DNA of 64,000 bases. It comes from Roseovarius salincola (GTDB taxonomy: Bacteria; Pseudomonadota; Alphaproteobacteria; Rhodobacterales; Rhodobacteraceae). The notes under the pieces were generated by a model. That model was not told the DNA's origin and made no database searches. It saw only the letters and a list, made by a program, of their open reading frames with translations. Within the stretch, counting starts at the first letter, position 1. Every line of letters starts with the position of its first letter. The stretch is taken from the NCBI RefSeq assembly GCF_026891095.1, contig NZ_JAPTNL010000003.1, positions 267,466 to 331,465 on the forward strand, given 5' to 3'. The translations under genes were made by a program, and so were the position numbers. This document shows positions 1-8,714 of this stretch, one piece after another.

Positions 1-471
1 CACAGCCACTTGGGCGATGTTCGTATCGGCCTCGGCAGGGTCGAAGAGGCGGGGAGAGCTGAAGCTCAATCAATCGAGAAGCGCGACCTGTCGGGCTCCA
101 CCATCACTGACGATGAATGGTCTGATTGGTACAAGGGCTCGGGCGACCTCTTTGTTGACTTCTTGGATCGCAAAGCTCGTGAACTTTCGCCAGACGCTAT
201 GGGTGAACGGGATGAGGTCTCGGGCAACTTTTCTTCGCTCCGTGTGAGCATATTCGACACAACGCTTGATGAGCTGTCTGCGGGTAATTCCCTAGCGCGG
301 CTGGCCCTTGAGAGCGGTGATGTTCACCCGCGCGATATTCCCAAAGAACTGAGTGCTGACGATCAGTCTGGCGCACGAGCACGTTGGCTAGAAGAACACT
401 GTTCTGAAGAAACGAAAAAGGCGCACGAACGGCGTTTGACCGAACTCGGCTCAATCAACATTCCGGACTGA
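1..471 (+). CDS. Hypothetical protein, 5' end outside the window
   Basis: The frame is open from the first base of the window, so the true start lies upstream and only the C-terminal ~156 residues are seen. The product is soluble and strongly charged, with no membrane segment or recognisable motif. It stops ten bases before the next start (482), so it probably leads the same transcript as the two genes that follow. Base composition is less GC-rich than the virB operon, which suggests a separate acquisition. I do not recognise the family. Confidence 0.55.
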   Translation, partial: HSHLGDVRIGLGRVEEAGRAEAQSIEKRDLSGSTITDDEWSDWYKGSGDLFVDFLDRKARELSPDAMGERDEVSGNFSSLRVSIFDTTLDELSAGNSLARLALESGDVHPRDIPKELSADDQSGARARWLEEHCSEETKKAHERRLTELGSINIPD

Positions 472-481
472 GGAGAAAGCG

Positions 482-772
482 ATGTCGTACTCAATCACAC
501 AACATGCCGAAACGCGGATGAACCAGCGAGGCATCCGCAAAGAAGACTTCGGACTCATTTTGGCTGCCGCCGATCAAGTCGCTTCGGACGCATATCTAAT
601 GACAAACGAGATCGTCGATGAAGAGATCGCACGTCGAAAAAAAGAAATTCAGCAGTTTGAGAGGCTGCGCGGCAAGAAATTGATCGTCGAAGGGGGCACC
701 ATCATCACCAGCTACCACGCAACCCAACGTGACCAGACAAGAACTTATCGCAAAGGGAGGGCGTACGCATGA
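482..772 (+). CDS. Small protein resembling DUF4258
   Basis: 96 aa. The N-terminus has the pattern S-x-T-x-H-A-x-x-R-M-x-x-R-G-I (residues 3-18), typical of DUF4258-type small proteins, some of which sit in toxin-antitoxin or mobile contexts. The C-terminal half ends in basic residues (TYRKGRAYA) after a beta-rich stretch. A purine-rich ribosome site (GAGGAGAAAG) precedes the ATG. The stop overlaps the next ATG by 4 bp, so the two are probably co-translated. The family assignment rests on the short motif only; biochemical function is unknown. Confidence 0.6.
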   Translation: MSYSITQHAETRMNQRGIRKEDFGLILAAADQVASDAYLMTNEIVDEEIARRKKEIQQFERLRGKKLIVEGGTIITSYHATQRDQTRTYRKGRAYA

Positions 773-1392
773 ACACCGAGCCGAACACGGGAAGCTCCAA
801 CATGAGCCAGCGAAACAGTGAGACCAGCGGGCTGCAAGCGGAGCATCGCCAAAGAATGAACAGCTTTTCGGAAGACCAACTAGACATTCCAAGCCTAAAG
901 GAAGTGAGATCGTCCGTCTCGAGCGGGATAACTCAAATCGTCGAATTCTTCTTGGACGGCAACCACCGCTCTGCCCACGTCGATGAAATCGTCGATGGAA
1001 TCCAAATAGAGAATGGAGCCGAAAAGGAATCCGTATACTCAACCATAGACCCCTATACGGACGGCGCGGCGAAACGGGATGACGGCAAACCTCTCCTATT
1101 CCGCAGGATATCTCCTGGGCAGTACCAGTTCATTGGCTTTGATGGCGATCCGCTCGATCTTACAAAGAAGCTGACCTTTAGGAGCGATCTTCTTCGAGAG
1201 GCTTACAGCGTTTTTTGTGGTTTTGTTCGAAAGAGCGGCAAAGAGGCTGAGTTCAAGAGCAAGAGCACGTCAGACCGTATTCAAGTATTCCACGCAAACC
1301 TAAAAAGAAAGCCGGTGCTTCTGCACATGGGAGCCGAAAACCTGCGCAGCCGCAACGATCTCCGTAGGGCTGTTGCTCAGTTGAAGCTATAG
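769..1392 (+). CDS. Hypothetical protein with possible winged-helix segment
   Basis: 207 aa, starting at an ATG that overlaps the stop of the preceding gene (ATGA). The first ~40 residues are low-complexity and polar. Residues ~55-120 read like a winged-helix fold (a G/NHRSAHVDEIVD helix, then a serine/threonine helix and a wing ending LFRRISPGQYQF), similar in plan to HB1/HARE-type domains. The C-terminal third is basic. There is no enzyme motif. Read with its neighbours as a small operon of unknown purpose next to the conjugation genes. Confidence 0.5.
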   Translation: MNTEPNTGSSNMSQRNSETSGLQAEHRQRMNSFSEDQLDIPSLKEVRSSVSSGITQIVEFFLDGNHRSAHVDEIVDGIQIENGAEKESVYSTIDPYTDGAAKRDDGKPLLFRRISPGQYQFIGFDGDPLDLTKKLTFRSDLLREAYSVFCGFVRKSGKEAEFKSKSTSDRIQVFHANLKRKPVLLHMGAENLRSRNDLRRAVAQLKL

Positions 1393-1588
1393 GCGCGGGA
1401 AGCCGCCAACTAGGCCTCCTTTGAAATGTCGCCAGTGGCTCTTTAGAGGCCGCTTCGTCCGCATCTGGCCCTTCCACCCGCGTAGCGCGTGCGCCCCCAC
1501 CTTTTCGTCCCGCACCATGTCCGCTTCGGGTCCGACAGCCCTCATCTGAGCGCTTCCATCAGGAACGGTTTGCGAACTGGGGGCGCCC

Positions 1589-1870
1589 TCACTCCTGTGC
1601 GAGTAACTCGATCATCTGCGCGTAGGCTTGCGTCAGCTGCTGCACCTCGTCGAACACCGCGCGCCGTTCGCGCTCGAGACAGCGGAAGTAGGCCTGCGCA
1701 TCGGTGAAGTAGATCTCGAAGTCCTCGCGGAGCAGATCGGCATAGGCGCGGATATCGGCCAGCTCGGCGGGCATGAAGGGCGCCGCGGGGGCCATGCAGC
1801 CTTGCGCAAATCCCGCGGTGCCACATGCCATCACCAACATCGCCACGCCCCATGTTCTCATTGCTATCAT
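1589..1870 (-). CDS. Small secreted protein, divergent from virB operon
   Basis: 93 aa. The N-terminus (residues 1-22) is a clear Sec signal peptide: MIAMR followed by a hydrophobic run ending GFAQG. The mature part is mostly helical with two cysteines (C25, C63) that could form a disulfide in the periplasm. It is transcribed away from the virB operon across a 117-bp gap. Small secreted proteins of this kind occur near T4SS clusters, but I do not recognise this one. The start could also be the ATG at 1861. Confidence 0.5.
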   Translation of the reverse strand: MIAMRTWGVAMLVMACGTAGFAQGCMAPAAPFMPAELADIRAYADLLREDFEIYFTDAQAYFRCLERERRAVFDEVQQLTQAYAQMIELLAQE

Positions 1871-1987
1871 CCTGACTTGGATTCCAAAGGCTGCTGCAGT
1901 ATTTTTCCATTAACGCATGACGGCTGTATTGGCCCCCAATATACGTCTTGATTGCAGTATTATAATCTTGTAGTGATCTGGCAGTCC
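1871..1987 (+). promoter_or_regulatory. Divergent promoter region in front of the virB operon
   Basis: This gap between the divergent small secreted gene and the T4SS operon holds a perfect TATAAT (1961-1966), an inverted repeat ATTGG-CCC-CCAAT (1928-1940), and two direct copies of TGCAGTATT (1895-1903 and 1953-1961). No convincing -35 box is spaced correctly, so the promoter may be activator-dependent. The repeats are candidate operator sites. Confidence 0.4.
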
Positions 1988-2359
1988 ATGGGGGACAGCC
2001 GGATCTCTGCCAACGTGCGAAGGCCCGGATCGATGAACTGGATGCAAGACGCCCCGAATGTTGTCAGTGAAGACGGATTGCGCAAACTGCTTGCCGAGGG
2101 TCACTCGGCGGATGTGCTGTGCCGGGTCACGCCACAACGCACGACGGCGCAATGGTCGGGGGTGTGGACGGTGCATTGCGTATCGCCCGATAGCGGAGAG
2201 CGCCGCCTGCTGGTTACGGCGCGCAACACCATGGCGGCGCGCGAGTTCAAGACCATCAACGGACTCACGAGTTTCCTGGCTAGCCTCGGATTTGAGGTCG
2301 TCTCCATCCCCATGGTGGAAGGGAAGGTCGGCGCGCACCGCCTGGCGCAAGCCGAGTAG
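1988..2359 (+). CDS. Hypothetical protein at the head of the T4SS operon
   Basis: 123 aa from the ATG at 1988; an ATG at 2033 is equally possible. The sequence alternates beta strands and helices (residues ~45-80 WSGVWTVHC...RRLLVTARNT, then a helix and SLGFEVVSIPM). There is no signal peptide and no known motif. It is the first gene in the same direction as the virB genes and overlaps the start region of the VirB1-like transglycosylase. A regulatory or accessory role is possible but not shown. Confidence 0.5.
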   Translation: MGDSRISANVRRPGSMNWMQDAPNVVSEDGLRKLLAEGHSADVLCRVTPQRTTAQWSGVWTVHCVSPDSGERRLLVTARNTMAAREFKTINGLTSFLASLGFEVVSIPMVEGKVGAHRLAQAE

Positions 2360-3038
2360 CACCCGCTCGGCCCTCGCCTGCTGCATCGCGGCACTGGTCT
2401 CCTCCCCGGCCACGGGCGAGGGCTTCGTTCTTGCCATGGCGGCCGATGGCCAGTTGGCAGCACAGGCACCTCAGGCGGGATTTGCACAGAGCTATGTCGC
2501 CGGGCGCCCCGCGCGCGCATCGGGAATGGTAGTGTTTGGCGCCGAGGACGACGCGACCGCCGCGCCTGAGCGCAGGCCCGCGCCAAGCACAGAGCGCACG
2601 GCTGCGCAGCCACGCCCCGAGATCCTGACAGCGCTTCAGGACACCGCCACGCGTTATGGCGGTCATCCGGCGTTGCGCCGGGCCGGGCTGTCGGTCTCCG
2701 ACTGGCTCGCGCTGTTTCAGGCCAATATTGAAGTCGAGAGCGCGTATCGGCCCGGCGCGCTGAGCTCAGTTGGGGCGATCGGGCTCGGGCAGCTGATGCC
2801 CGGCACCGCCGCAGATCTTGGCGTCGATCCCCATGACATGACGCAGAACCTCGACGGCTCTGCGCGCTACCTGCTGATGATGCTTGCCCGTTTCGGCAGG
2901 CCCGACCTGGCGCTGGCCGCCTATAACGCAGGGCCCGAAGCCGTTGCGCGCCATGGCGGCATTCCCCCCTACACCGAGACCCAGAACCACGTTCGCCGCG
3001 TCATGGCGGTGCGTGACCGACTGAACGGAGCCTCCTGA
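2292..3038 (+). CDS. virB1: VirB1-like lytic transglycosylase
   Basis: The SLT/lysozyme-like domain is clear: a catalytic Glu in NIEVESAYRPG, then the family signatures SSVGAIGLGQLMPGTA and ALAAYNAGPEAV near the C-terminus. It would locally open peptidoglycan for assembly of the mating channel in the periplasm. The start is uncertain: TTG 2292 gives an N-terminus with a possible signal sequence (RSALACCIAALVSSP) but overlaps the previous gene by 68 bp, while ATG 2436 loses that segment. The stop shares one base with the ATG of virB2. A second transglycosylase lies within the same operon. Confidence 0.8.
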   Translation: MRSSPSPWWKGRSARTAWRKPSSTRSALACCIAALVSSPATGEGFVLAMAADGQLAAQAPQAGFAQSYVAGRPARASGMVVFGAEDDATAAPERRPAPSTERTAAQPRPEILTALQDTATRYGGHPALRRAGLSVSDWLALFQANIEVESAYRPGALSSVGAIGLGQLMPGTAADLGVDPHDMTQNLDGSARYLLMMLARFGRPDLALAAYNAGPEAVARHGGIPPYTETQNHVRRVMAVRDRLNGAS

Positions 3039-3328
3039 TGCCCTCTCAATTCCGACTGTTCCTGGGCCTGGCGCTGGCCACCCTCATGATTGCCGAACCC
3101 GCGCTGGCCCAAAGCATCGACCTTTCCCCGGTGCAGAACCTGCTGCAGGGCATTGTCGATACGATCACCGGCCCGCTTGGCATCGTGATCGGCACGCTGG
3201 CGCTCATCGGCGTGTTCCTGTCCTGGCTGTTCGGAATCCTGGACTTCCGCCAAGCGCTCTGGGTGCTGGTCGCCATCGCGGGTATCGCCGCGGCGCCCAC
3301 CATCGTGACGGCCATCTGGGGCGCGTGA
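3038..3328 (+). CDS. virB2: VirB2/TrbC-like major pilin
   Basis: 96 aa with the standard prepilin plan: a signal peptide (residues 1-25, ending ALAQ), a short polar stretch, then two membrane helices (about 42-65 and 72-93) separated by a small FGILDFRQ loop. Length, topology and position directly before virB3 and virB4 match VirB2, the subunit of the conjugative pilus. Residual sequence is too divergent from Agrobacterium VirB2 to argue from identity alone; the call rests on topology and gene order. Confidence 0.85.
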   Translation: MPSQFRLFLGLALATLMIAEPALAQSIDLSPVQNLLQGIVDTITGPLGIVIGTLALIGVFLSWLFGILDFRQALWVLVAIAGIAAAPTIVTAIWGA

Positions 3329-3335
3329 GGTCGGT

Positions 3336-3614
3336 ATGGCAGAGCAGACCCGGCTCTTTATCGGGCTCATCCGCCCGCCCAAGCTCATCGGCCTCCCGGT
3401 CATGTATGCGATGGTCTGGCTCTTCGGATTCGTGCTTGTGTTTCTCTGGGTGCAAAGCTGGCCCGTCGTCATCCTGGCGGGCCTCGCCTATCCTGCGCTC
3501 TGGAAAGCCGCCGATTGGGACCCGGCGTTTCTGGAAGTGGTGGTGACATCCCTGCAGGAGACACCCCCCACCGCCAACCGTGCCATCCATGGGGGCGACA
3601 GCTATGCGCCCTGA
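3336..3614 (+). CDS. virB3: VirB3-like inner-membrane protein
   Basis: 92 aa. The N-terminal ...RLFIGLIRPPKLIGLP resembles the VirB3 family's short cytoplasmic segment leading into a membrane hairpin (residues ~24-53). The family helps anchor VirB4 and pilin handling at the inner membrane. It lies seven bases after virB2, and its last 11 bp overlap the chosen virB4 start, which indicates translational coupling. Confidence 0.85.
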   Translation: MAEQTRLFIGLIRPPKLIGLPVMYAMVWLFGFVLVFLWVQSWPVVILAGLAYPALWKAADWDPAFLEVVVTSLQETPPTANRAIHGGDSYAP

Positions 3615-5964
3615 GCCGGCCGAGCACCTGACCGGCCTGCCCGCCTGGGCCGGGCGCGAACGGCCCATGGCGGCCATGCTGCCCTATGTCAGCCTCGTCG
3701 GTGACGTGACCATCCGCACGCGCGGCAATGCGCTTTTCCAGTGCATCCGACTGGACGGCATCAACAGCATGACGCGCGACGACGCGCATCTCGAGAAGAC
3801 CCGCGCACGGCTCGCCGCGATCATCGCGCAGATCGGGCCAGAGTACGGGTTCTATGTCCACAAGGTCTCCAAAGCGATCGAGACCGATCTGCCGGACATG
3901 CCCGGAGACGGATTTGCGCACGAAGTCGATGCGCGTTGGCGCGCCGGTCTCGCCAAGGCCGGGCTGCGCGACAAGACCTTGACGCTGACGGTGATGAAGC
4001 GGCCCCCCACTGGCACCCGCCTTCCCCTGCGCCGCGCGGCCTCGCTCAAGCAGATCAAGGCCGAGACGGCCAAAGAGCTGCGCAAGCTGGATGAGGTGGT
4101 GGGGTTCCTGATGTCGTCCTTTGCCGAGATGCGCCCGCGCTTGCTGGGGGCTGAGAGCGGCGAGCTTCTGGGATTTCTGGGCGGGCTCAACATCGGCGCC
4201 GAGCGCCCGCTCTATCCAAAGTCGCGCTTCGGCATTGTCGCTGAAGATGTCGCCAATACCCGCGTCACCTTCCAGGGCCGGACCTTTGTTCTGGATGACG
4301 GCACGCCCGGCCGCCGCGTCGGCACCAGCTTTGCCATCAAGACCTACCCGGCCAAGACCCGCTGCACCATGTTCGACGAACTGAGCCTGCCCATCGACAT
4401 GGTGGTCACCCATTCCTTCACCCCCATCAACAACAACATCATGGCCAGCCGCATCAAGCGTCAGCAGCGGTTGATGAAGGCTAGCGACGACGGGGCGATC
4501 TCGCTCACCGAAGAGTTGGTCGACGCGCTGGATGACCTGGAATCCAAGCGCCTGAGCTTCGGCGATCATCACATGACCGTCACCGTCTTTGCCGATGACG
4601 AAGACAAGCTGGATGCGATTGCCGCCGAGATCCGCAACATCGCGGCCAGTGAAGGCGTCACGCTGGTCAGCGAGGCCTTCGCCGCACGCGCGCATTATTT
4701 CGCGCAAGCTCCGGGCAATGGCCAGATGCGCAGCCGCAAGGCCGCCATCACCAATGTCAATTTCGCGGACCTGGCAGCGCTGCATCGCAGCCCCCTGGGC
4801 AAGACAGGCAGCCAGGTGCCCTGGGGCAAACCGATCACGCTCTTTCCGACCCCGGAACGCTCGGGCTATCTCTTCAACTACCACGAGACCGGCAGCCCCG
4901 ACAGCGAGCCCACCGGCGGGCATACCCTGATCCTTGGCCGCCCCGGCTCGGGCAAATCGGTGCTCTCGGCCTTTCTCATGACGCAGGCGCGCCGCTGCGG
5001 GGCACGGGTCTTCGTCTTCGACTACCGCATGGGCATGGAGATGGCCGTGCGCGCCGGTGGCGGGCGCTACGCCACCATCAAGGCCGGCGAGGCCACCGGG
5101 CTCAACCCGCTGCGCACCGAGATCGACCGGCGCGGACAGGCCTGGCTGTCAGATTGGCTCGCCACCCTCCTGCACCGCCCGGACAAGCCGCTCAGCCCCG
5201 TACAGATCAACCGGATCCAGGACGTCGTGCGCCAGAACGCGACCGCCTCGGACCCAGACTTGCGCAACTGGCAGGACCTGGCCTCGCTCTTCGTGGCCGG
5301 CGCCGATGAGGGCGATCTTTTCGAGCGCATCCAGGAATGGACGGCCGAGGGGCGCTATGGCTGGATTTTCGGGCAAAGCGGCGAGGACACGTTTTCCCTG
5401 GCTGGGGATATGGTCGGCTTCGATCTCACCGGAATTCTCGACAGCGAGAGCGAGAAGGAACGCATGGCCGTCCTCTCCTATCTTTTTCGCCGCATCGAGC
5501 GCGTGATCGAAGACCGTTGCCCCACGCTCATCATCATCGACGAAGCCTGGAAGGCGCTCGACAATGCGTATTTCGCGGACCGGCTGTCGAACTGGCTCGT
5601 CACGGCGCGCAAGCAAAACGCCGTCGTTGTCATGATGACGCAATACGCCAGCCAGCTCGAGAAGACCCGCACCGGCAAGACCATCGTCGAGGCCGTGCCC
5701 ACACAGCTGCTGCTGCCCAATATCCGCGCTTCGGCCAGCGATTACGCCATGCTGGGCCTCACCGAGAAAGAGCTCGAGGTGCTGCTCGGCACCACCAGCA
5801 CGTCCCGCTTGGCGCTGGTGCGCGATGATCAGGGCTCGGTCGTCATCGATGCCGATCTCAGCGCACTCGGCCCCTACCTCACCATCCTCGGCGGCATGGA
5901 GAAGGGCGAAGCCCTCGTGGGCGCCGATTACCGCGACCGCCCGGACTTCTGGAGAGTGACATGA
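3604..5964 (+). CDS. virB4: VirB4 type IV secretion ATPase
   Basis: 786 aa, close to the usual ~790-820 for VirB4. Walker A is GRPGSGKS (about residues 445-452) and Walker B is LIIIDEAW (about 640-647). The N-terminal half is the CagE/TrbE-type domain. VirB4 is the hexameric inner-membrane ATPase that drives pilus biogenesis and substrate transfer. I chose the ATG at 3604 over the upstream in-frame GTG (3580) because it overlaps virB3 less. The stop overlaps a small lipoprotein gene by 4 bp (ATGA). Confidence 0.95.
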   Translation: MRPEPAEHLTGLPAWAGRERPMAAMLPYVSLVGDVTIRTRGNALFQCIRLDGINSMTRDDAHLEKTRARLAAIIAQIGPEYGFYVHKVSKAIETDLPDMPGDGFAHEVDARWRAGLAKAGLRDKTLTLTVMKRPPTGTRLPLRRAASLKQIKAETAKELRKLDEVVGFLMSSFAEMRPRLLGAESGELLGFLGGLNIGAERPLYPKSRFGIVAEDVANTRVTFQGRTFVLDDGTPGRRVGTSFAIKTYPAKTRCTMFDELSLPIDMVVTHSFTPINNNIMASRIKRQQRLMKASDDGAISLTEELVDALDDLESKRLSFGDHHMTVTVFADDEDKLDAIAAEIRNIAASEGVTLVSEAFAARAHYFAQAPGNGQMRSRKAAITNVNFADLAALHRSPLGKTGSQVPWGKPITLFPTPERSGYLFNYHETGSPDSEPTGGHTLILGRPGSGKSVLSAFLMTQARRCGARVFVFDYRMGMEMAVRAGGGRYATIKAGEATGLNPLRTEIDRRGQAWLSDWLATLLHRPDKPLSPVQINRIQDVVRQNATASDPDLRNWQDLASLFVAGADEGDLFERIQEWTAEGRYGWIFGQSGEDTFSLAGDMVGFDLTGILDSESEKERMAVLSYLFRRIERVIEDRCPTLIIIDEAWKALDNAYFADRLSNWLVTARKQNAVVVMMTQYASQLEKTRTGKTIVEAVPTQLLLPNIRASASDYAMLGLTEKELEVLLGTTSTSRLALVRDDQGSVVIDADLSALGPYLTILGGMEKGEALVGADYRDRPDFWRVT

Positions 5965-6131
5965 TCCACAGAGTGACCCGCCGCCTCATCCTGATCGGCC
6001 TCGGCCTGACCTTGTCGGCCTGCGCACAATACCAACCCTCCGAGGCGGAGTGCTTCAACAATTTCGCGGAAGTGACACGCAGCAATTGCAGCTTCGATCT
6101 GCTCAGCCCCATGGCGCCCGTCGATGGCTAG
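5961..6131 (+). CDS. virB7: VirB7-like small lipoprotein
   Basis: 56 aa, short enough to be missed by gene finders. It begins with basic residues and a hydrophobic run ending in a lipobox (LTLSAC, Cys21), so it should be lipidated and sent to the outer membrane. Two further cysteines (about 33 and 43) could pair, as in VirB7-VirB9 disulfides. It overlaps the virB4 stop (ATGA) and the next gene's start by 8 bp, so it is embedded in the operon. Size, lipobox and context support VirB7; sequence identity in this family is always low. Confidence 0.7.
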   Translation: MIHRVTRRLILIGLGLTLSACAQYQPSEAECFNNFAEVTRSNCSFDLLSPMAPVDG

Positions 6132-7275
6132 GCCCCACGCGTCCTTTCTGGGCCTGGTGCTCGCCCTCGGTCCGGCCGTCACGGCCGCGGCGCAGGGCGT
6201 GCCGACTTTCGATCTGGGCCAGTTTCTCCAACGCGAGCAGATCCTGAGCCAAGGGGACCGGGACCTTGCCCTGCAGCGCGACCGACTCAGCCAGGACGAA
6301 GAGCTGGCCGCTCTCGAGGCAGACCAGCTGGCCGCCCTCGATGATCTGCTTGAGGCCACCACGCTTGGCGCGGGCGCCACCGGGGCCAGCATCGCGCACC
6401 TTGAAGCGGGCCGCTCGGACGAGACCGCCGCCACCGCGCTCTATGGCCCGACCGATCCCAACCCGGCCGCGCCACAGATGTTCGGCGATGCCGCCGGCAC
6501 CATCGAAGAGCTGATCATTCGCGCAGCCCAGGAGACTCAAAGCATGGCCGGCGTGAGCGCTGCCGGCCTCTCGGTCCGGCAATGGCGCTGTCTCATTCAG
6601 GCGATGATCTGGCAGGAAAGCCGGTTTTCCATAGGCGCGCGCTCGCCCGTCGGCGCCTTTGGCCTCACCCAGATCATGCCGGGCACGGCGCAGGACCTCG
6701 GGATCTACCCGGCCTACTACGAGGACCCCTACATCCAGGTCACCGGTGGCGCGCGCTATCTCGCGCAGATGTTGGCCATGTTCGATGGCAATATCATCCA
6801 CGCCCTGGCCGCCTACAACGCCGGGCCGGGCAATGTGCAGCACTATGGCGGCGTGCCGCCCTTTGCCGAGACGCAGCACTACGTCCAGGTCATTCCCGCA
6901 CGCTACAACCTCTACCTTGCCCGCGTGGGCGGCGTGGACGCGCGCGGCACGATCGATCCCGTCCTGCTGGCCAATGCCTCGATGAGCCTCAGCGCCCATG
7001 GGGCCGGTGTCTATGGCGATTATTCCCTGGTCTCGGTGCAGGCCGCCGCCGCGCGCATCCAGGACATCATCACCCGCATCGCAGAGACGGAGGATATCCA
7101 TGCCGCCATGTCCCTCAACACATATGCCCGCGCCGAGCTGGTCCGGCTCATGGCCATTCGCACGCGCCTCAAGGCCGCCCGGACCCGGCCGCTCAGTGCC
7201 GAAGCGCTGGCCATGGCCGCCGCCCAGGCCCGCGAACAGGCGTTCTTGCACTTTGATCTGGAGGTTCTGCCATGA
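6124..7275 (+). CDS. Second lytic transglycosylase of the T4SS operon
   Basis: 383 aa with a signal peptide (about 1-24, ending AAAQ), a charged helical region (~30-90), then an SLT domain: catalytic Glu in MIWQESRFS (about 165), SPVGAFGLTQIMPGTA, and AYNAGPGNVQHYGG. A C-terminal helical extension of ~110 residues follows. It should cleave peptidoglycan during channel assembly. After the signal peptide it carries QGVPTFD, nearly identical to QGVPTVD at the same place in the following VirB5. Having two SLT proteins in one virB operon is unusual. Confidence 0.9.
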   Translation: MARPHASFLGLVLALGPAVTAAAQGVPTFDLGQFLQREQILSQGDRDLALQRDRLSQDEELAALEADQLAALDDLLEATTLGAGATGASIAHLEAGRSDETAATALYGPTDPNPAAPQMFGDAAGTIEELIIRAAQETQSMAGVSAAGLSVRQWRCLIQAMIWQESRFSIGARSPVGAFGLTQIMPGTAQDLGIYPAYYEDPYIQVTGGARYLAQMLAMFDGNIIHALAAYNAGPGNVQHYGGVPPFAETQHYVQVIPARYNLYLARVGGVDARGTIDPVLLANASMSLSAHGAGVYGDYSLVSVQAAAARIQDIITRIAETEDIHAAMSLNTYARAELVRLMAIRTRLKAARTRPLSAEALAMAAAQAREQAFLHFDLEVLP

Positions 7276-8057
7276 GGCACCCGGTAATTCGGTTCTTGTC
7301 CACGATGTCCACCTGCGCCCTGCTGGCGGTGCCCCCCGCCCTCTCCCAGGGCGTGCCCACGGTCGACACCCGCAACATCGCTCAGGAAATCCGCCAGCTG
7401 CAGCAAATGCTGGAGGATTTCGGGATCCAGTCCGATCAGCTCGACGCGGCCCTGGAACAGATCGATCTCGTGCAAGATCAGCTCGACACGCTGAACGAGA
7501 CCTATGCCGCGCTCACCGGTGCCACCGATATCATCGAGATGGCCATGGGCGGCGACCTCGACGGGCTGCTCGATCAGGAGTTCAGCGATCTGATGGACGT
7601 GATCAACCAGATCCAGACCGGGGATTTCTCCGGGCTCATCGGCAATGCCGGCCCCGAGATGGAAGGCCGCATGACCGACGCGCTGGAAGAGGCCGGCTTC
7701 GATCAGGACACGCTCTCCACCATGTCGACCAGCGGCAATCCGGGCGCAGAGCGCACCGCCAGCCAGGCCAGCACCGGCGCGGTGATGTCGGCGGCCGCGC
7801 AAAACAGCTACGCCGAGGCCGCGCAGTCGCTGGAACGCGTCGACCAGCTGGTCGATCTGATCCCGGACATGGAGAACCTCAAGGAAGCGGTTGATCACAA
7901 CACCCGTGTCACCGCCGAGCTCGCCATCGCCATGACGCGCATGTGGGAACTCGAAGCCGTCCAGACCGTGGGCGCAGGCCAAGCCGGGGTCGCCGATGCC
8001 GCCACCCTCGCCGAAGAGCGCCGGTATATGGATTTCACCCTGCCGGATTTGCGGTAA
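7272..8057 (+). CDS. virB5: VirB5-like minor pilus protein
   Basis: 261 aa with a signal peptide (about 1-25, ending ALSQG) and an almost entirely helical mature region rich in Gln, Asp and Leu (for example QEIRQLQQMLEDF), as in VirB5/TraC minor pilins found at the pilus tip. The start overlaps the upstream stop (ATGA), and three bases separate it from virB8. Gene order and architecture support the call; the sequence itself is divergent. Confidence 0.75.
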   Translation: MRHPVIRFLSTMSTCALLAVPPALSQGVPTVDTRNIAQEIRQLQQMLEDFGIQSDQLDAALEQIDLVQDQLDTLNETYAALTGATDIIEMAMGGDLDGLLDQEFSDLMDVINQIQTGDFSGLIGNAGPEMEGRMTDALEEAGFDQDTLSTMSTSGNPGAERTASQASTGAVMSAAAQNSYAEAAQSLERVDQLVDLIPDMENLKEAVDHNTRVTAELAIAMTRMWELEAVQTVGAGQAGVADAATLAEERRYMDFTLPDLR

Positions 8058-8060
8058 CCG

Positions 8061-8714
8061 ATGGCCGAGGACCGCGAGATCATCGAAGAAGAGCTGGTCT
8101 ATGGCGCGCGCCGCCGTGAGCTCTTCTGGCAAAAGCTGGGATTGGCATCATTGGGCTTTGGCGCCCTGGGCTGCCTGGCGGCGGCCCTTGTGGCCATCCT
8201 CGATACCGACCCCGCCCCCCTCATTGTGCCCTTCGACAGCGAGACCGGCATGGCGCTGCCCAATGCCGTGGTGGAAGCTGTCACGCTCACCGAGCGGCCC
8301 GCCATCATCGAGGCCCAGATCTATCGCTATGTCACCGACCGTGAGGCCTATAACCAGCTCGACAACGATCTGCGCGTCGCGCGCGTCCTGGCCCAATCCG
8401 ATGGTGCTGCCGCCACAAGCCTGCGCGCGCTCTGGACCAGCGGGCATGAGGACTATCCGCCGCAAAACTACGGTGAAGACGCCCGGCTCGAGGTCGAGAT
8501 CCTCTCGATCACGCTGATCAGCGCCAACCGCGCGCAAGTGCGCCTGCGCAAACGGCTGAGCGCGCCGCGCGGCAGCCAGACCGGGCTTTTCACCGCCACG
8601 TTGATGTTTGCGTTTCGCCCCGAAGAGCGCCGCGCGATCGATGATGTCTGGCAAAATCCGTTCGGCTTCACCGTCACCGAATACGCGATCCGCTCGGATC
8701 GACTGGAGGAGTAG
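8061..8714 (+). CDS. virB8: VirB8 inner-membrane assembly factor
   Basis: 217 aa: a short cytoplasmic N-terminus, one membrane helix (about 30-55, LGLASLGFGALGCLAAALVAIL), then a periplasmic NTF2-like domain. The YNQLDNDLRVARVLA region and the C-terminal NPFGFTVTEY segment match VirB8's conserved ends. VirB8 nucleates the complex by contacting VirB9 and VirB10. The gene directly abuts virB9. Confidence 0.9.
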   Translation: MAEDREIIEEELVYGARRRELFWQKLGLASLGFGALGCLAAALVAILDTDPAPLIVPFDSETGMALPNAVVEAVTLTERPAIIEAQIYRYVTDREAYNQLDNDLRVARVLAQSDGAAATSLRALWTSGHEDYPPQNYGEDARLEVEILSITLISANRAQVRLRKRLSAPRGSQTGLFTATLMFAFRPEERRAIDDVWQNPFGFTVTEYAIRSDRLEE

